Positions 62,460-64,000 of a stretch of 64,000 nucleotides of DNA are shown here, piece by piece. The stretch spans positions 62,001 to 126,000 of the forward strand of contig JAKSNA010000005.1 of assembly GCA_024400295.1 (NCBI GenBank). The letters are read 5' to 3'. This stretch comes from Bacteroidales bacterium (GTDB lineage Bacteria; Bacteroidota; Bacteroidia; Bacteroidales; F082). The notes under the pieces are model-generated. The model did no database searches and was not told the DNA's origin. It saw nothing but the letters and a program-made list of their open reading frames with translations. Position 1 is the first letter of the stretch, and each line of letters starts with the position of its first letter. Position numbers and translations under genes: made by a program.

Positions 62460-64000
62460 ATGGCCGACGAATACATTGAAGACAACAATTTGGATAACAA
62501 CGAATTAGACTTTTCCGCACCGGTTGCGGCTGACTACACCGACGACTCCATCCAGCATCTTTCGTGGAACGAGCACATCAGGCTGCGCCTTGGCATGTAC
62601 ATCGGCAAGGCTGGCGACGGTTCGGCTCACGACGACGGCATCTACATCCTTCTGAAGGAGATCGTTGACAACTGCATCGACGAGTTCGTGATGGGCTTCG
62701 GGAAGTCAATCGAGATTGACATCAATGACGGCAAGGTGCATGTGCGCGACTACGGGCGTGGCATCCCGTTGGCGTCGTTGAAAGACTGCATGGGACAGAT
62801 CAACACCGGCGGCAAGTACGACGGCGGCGCGTTCAAGAAGTCGGTCGGCCTCAACGGTGTCGGCGCCAAAGCCACCAACGCCGCGTCGTCATATTTCAGG
62901 GCGCAGTCGTTCCGCGACGGCAAGACAAAAATCGTCGAGTTCTCAAAAGGCGAGCTTCTCAACGAGTCGGGGTTTGAAGACACCGACCAGAAAAACGGCA
63001 CAGACATCACCTTCGTGCCCGACACCGAGCTGTTCGGCAACTACCACTACCTCATGGAATACGTCGATGAGATGGTGTGGAACTACGCCTTCCTCAACAG
63101 CGGTCTGTCATTGATTCTCAACGGACAAAGGTATCAGGCGAAGAACGGGCTTCTTGACCTTCTTGAGCGTAAGATCGGGAAAACCGACACCTGCGTCTAT
63201 CCGATAATCCACATCAAAGAAGGATTCTTCGAATGCGCCTTCACGCATTCCAACATCACCTCAAATGAAGAGTATTTCTCATTCGCCAACGGGCAGTACA
63301 ACCCGCTCGGAGGCACGCACCTGAACGTCTTCCGCGAGGCTATCGCACGCACTATCAAAGACTTCTACAACAAAGAATACGAGACATCCGACATCCGCAA
63401 TTCATTCATAGCAGCCATTTCAATCAAGGTTGACAACCCCGAATTTGAAGGCCAGACCAAGACGAAGTTCTCGTCGAACTACATGGACAAGGACAATGAG
63501 ACGACCATCAGGACATACATCACCGACATCATCAAGAGGCATTTCGACAAGTTCCTGCATATCAACAGTGACGTGGCAGAGGCGTTGATGCGCAAGATCA
63601 TCCAGAACGAAAAGGAGCGCAAAGGCATGGCTAACATCAAGAAACTCGCCCGCGAGAGCGCGAAGAAGGTAAGCCTCAACAACCGCAAGCTGCGCGACTG
63701 CCGCATACATTACAATACCAACGCGGAGAAACGCCTTGAGTCAACACTGTTCATCACCGAGGGTGACTCCGCATCAGGAAGCATCACAAAGAGCCGCGAC
63801 GCACAGACACAGGCCGTGTTCTCATTGCGCGGCAAACCACTCAACAGCTACGGACTCACAAAGAAAATCGTTTATGAAAACGAAGAGTTCAACCTGCTGC
63901 AAGCCGCACTTAACATCGACGAAAGCATTGAGGATCTGAGATATAACAATATCGTCATCGCTACCGATGCCGATGTCGATGGTATGCACATCCGACTCCT
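62460..64000 (+). CDS. parE: DNA topoisomerase IV subunit B (3' truncated by window)
   Basis: The first 513 codons of a GHKL-ATPase type II topoisomerase subunit. The ATP-binding part is LLKEIVDNCIDEF, RDYGRGIPL, NTGGKYDGGAFKKSVGLNG and GVGAKATNA. The TOPRIM part begins with EGDSASGSITKSRD and ends at the window edge with ATDADVDGMHIRLL. The start MADEYIEDN and the loop GKAGDGSAHDDGIYILL are typical of the Bacteroidota ParE rather than GyrB. One oddity is RLRLGMYIG, with leucine where the family nearly always has proline. Confidence 0.95.
   Translation, partial: MADEYIEDNNLDNNELDFSAPVAADYTDDSIQHLSWNEHIRLRLGMYIGKAGDGSAHDDGIYILLKEIVDNCIDEFVMGFGKSIEIDINDGKVHVRDYGRGIPLASLKDCMGQINTGGKYDGGAFKKSVGLNGVGAKATNAASSYFRAQSFRDGKTKIVEFSKGELLNESGFEDTDQKNGTDITFVPDTELFGNYHYLMEYVDEMVWNYAFLNSGLSLILNGQRYQAKNGLLDLLERKIGKTDTCVYPIIHIKEGFFECAFTHSNITSNEEYFSFANGQYNPLGGTHLNVFREAIARTIKDFYNKEYETSDIRNSFIAAISIKVDNPEFEGQTKTKFSSNYMDKDNETTIRTYITDIIKRHFDKFLHINSDVAEALMRKIIQNEKERKGMANIKKLARESAKKVSLNNRKLRDCRIHYNTNAEKRLESTLFITEGDSASGSITKSRDAQTQAVFSLRGKPLNSYGLTKKIVYENEEFNLLQAALNIDESIEDLRYNNIVIATDADVDGMHIRL

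Overview
The window comes from a member of the Bacteroidales (phylum Bacteroidota), probably an uncultured gut or rumen lineage. Supporting signs are the many TAnnTTTG -7 promoter boxes upstream of start codons, A-rich leaders without clear Shine-Dalgarno sequences, a PorQ-like type IX secretion protein, a long NusB, a fumarate reductase in the order C-A-B, and many secreted glycosidases and lipoproteins. No rRNA, tRNA, CRISPR array, prophage or transposase was seen. Both ends cut a gene: a glycosyltransferase at the left and topoisomerase IV subunit B (parE) at the right.

Bases 1-12,400: a family-2 glycosyltransferase fragment is followed by three PEGA-domain surface proteins that are mosaics of one another (about 1.0-2.8, 4.9-6.7 and 8.4-10.3 kb). 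An LPP20-like secreted protein and an unidentified exported protein sit among them. The third PEGA protein ends in a formylglycine-generating-enzyme-like domain and has been placed behind aroQ in an operon that begins with a YhcG/DUF1016 nuclease. Palindromic repeats, a long inverted repeat, a toxin-antitoxin-like gene fragment and a possible small RNA fill the spaces.

Bases 12,400-28,000: an orphan nuclease-like gene, gcvP, a lipoprotein, and an overlapping murD-murL pair suggest that D-glutamate is placed in peptidoglycan by epimerising a UDP-MurNAc-Ala-Glu intermediate. A YqgE/AlgH protein follows. Next is a four-gene minus-strand operon: Gfo/Idh/MocA oxidoreductase, HEAT-DUF1080 protein, thioredoxin-like lipoprotein, and a GH3 hexosaminidase fused to a beta-lactamase-like domain. 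The first two genes together suggest 3-keto-glycoside chemistry in the envelope.

Bases 28,000-44,600: a MATE transporter is followed by the aspA-DASS transporter-frdCAB operon, a coherent aspartate/fumarate-to-succinate module for anaerobic respiration. Then come a MORN-repeat protein, a DUF4143 ATPase, a fimbrillin-like lipoprotein, a small repeat protein with a possible C-terminal sorting tail behind a long structured leader, free-methionine-sulfoxide reductase, an AEC transporter, a VWA protein, and a divergent fusion of a sigma-factor-like protein to an FGSN/macro-like domain.

Bases 44,600-64,000: GH20 hexosaminidase and GH95 fucosidase are divergent from a NagB-like/PIG-L fusion and an EEP-family lipoprotein, forming a glycan-processing locus. 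An envelope and information-processing block follows: lpxD-efp, and DUF721-recF-porQ-nusB behind a GT2 protein with a degenerate sugar-phosphate transferase tail. A frameshifted glycosyltransferase-like pseudogene, a flippase and parE end the window.
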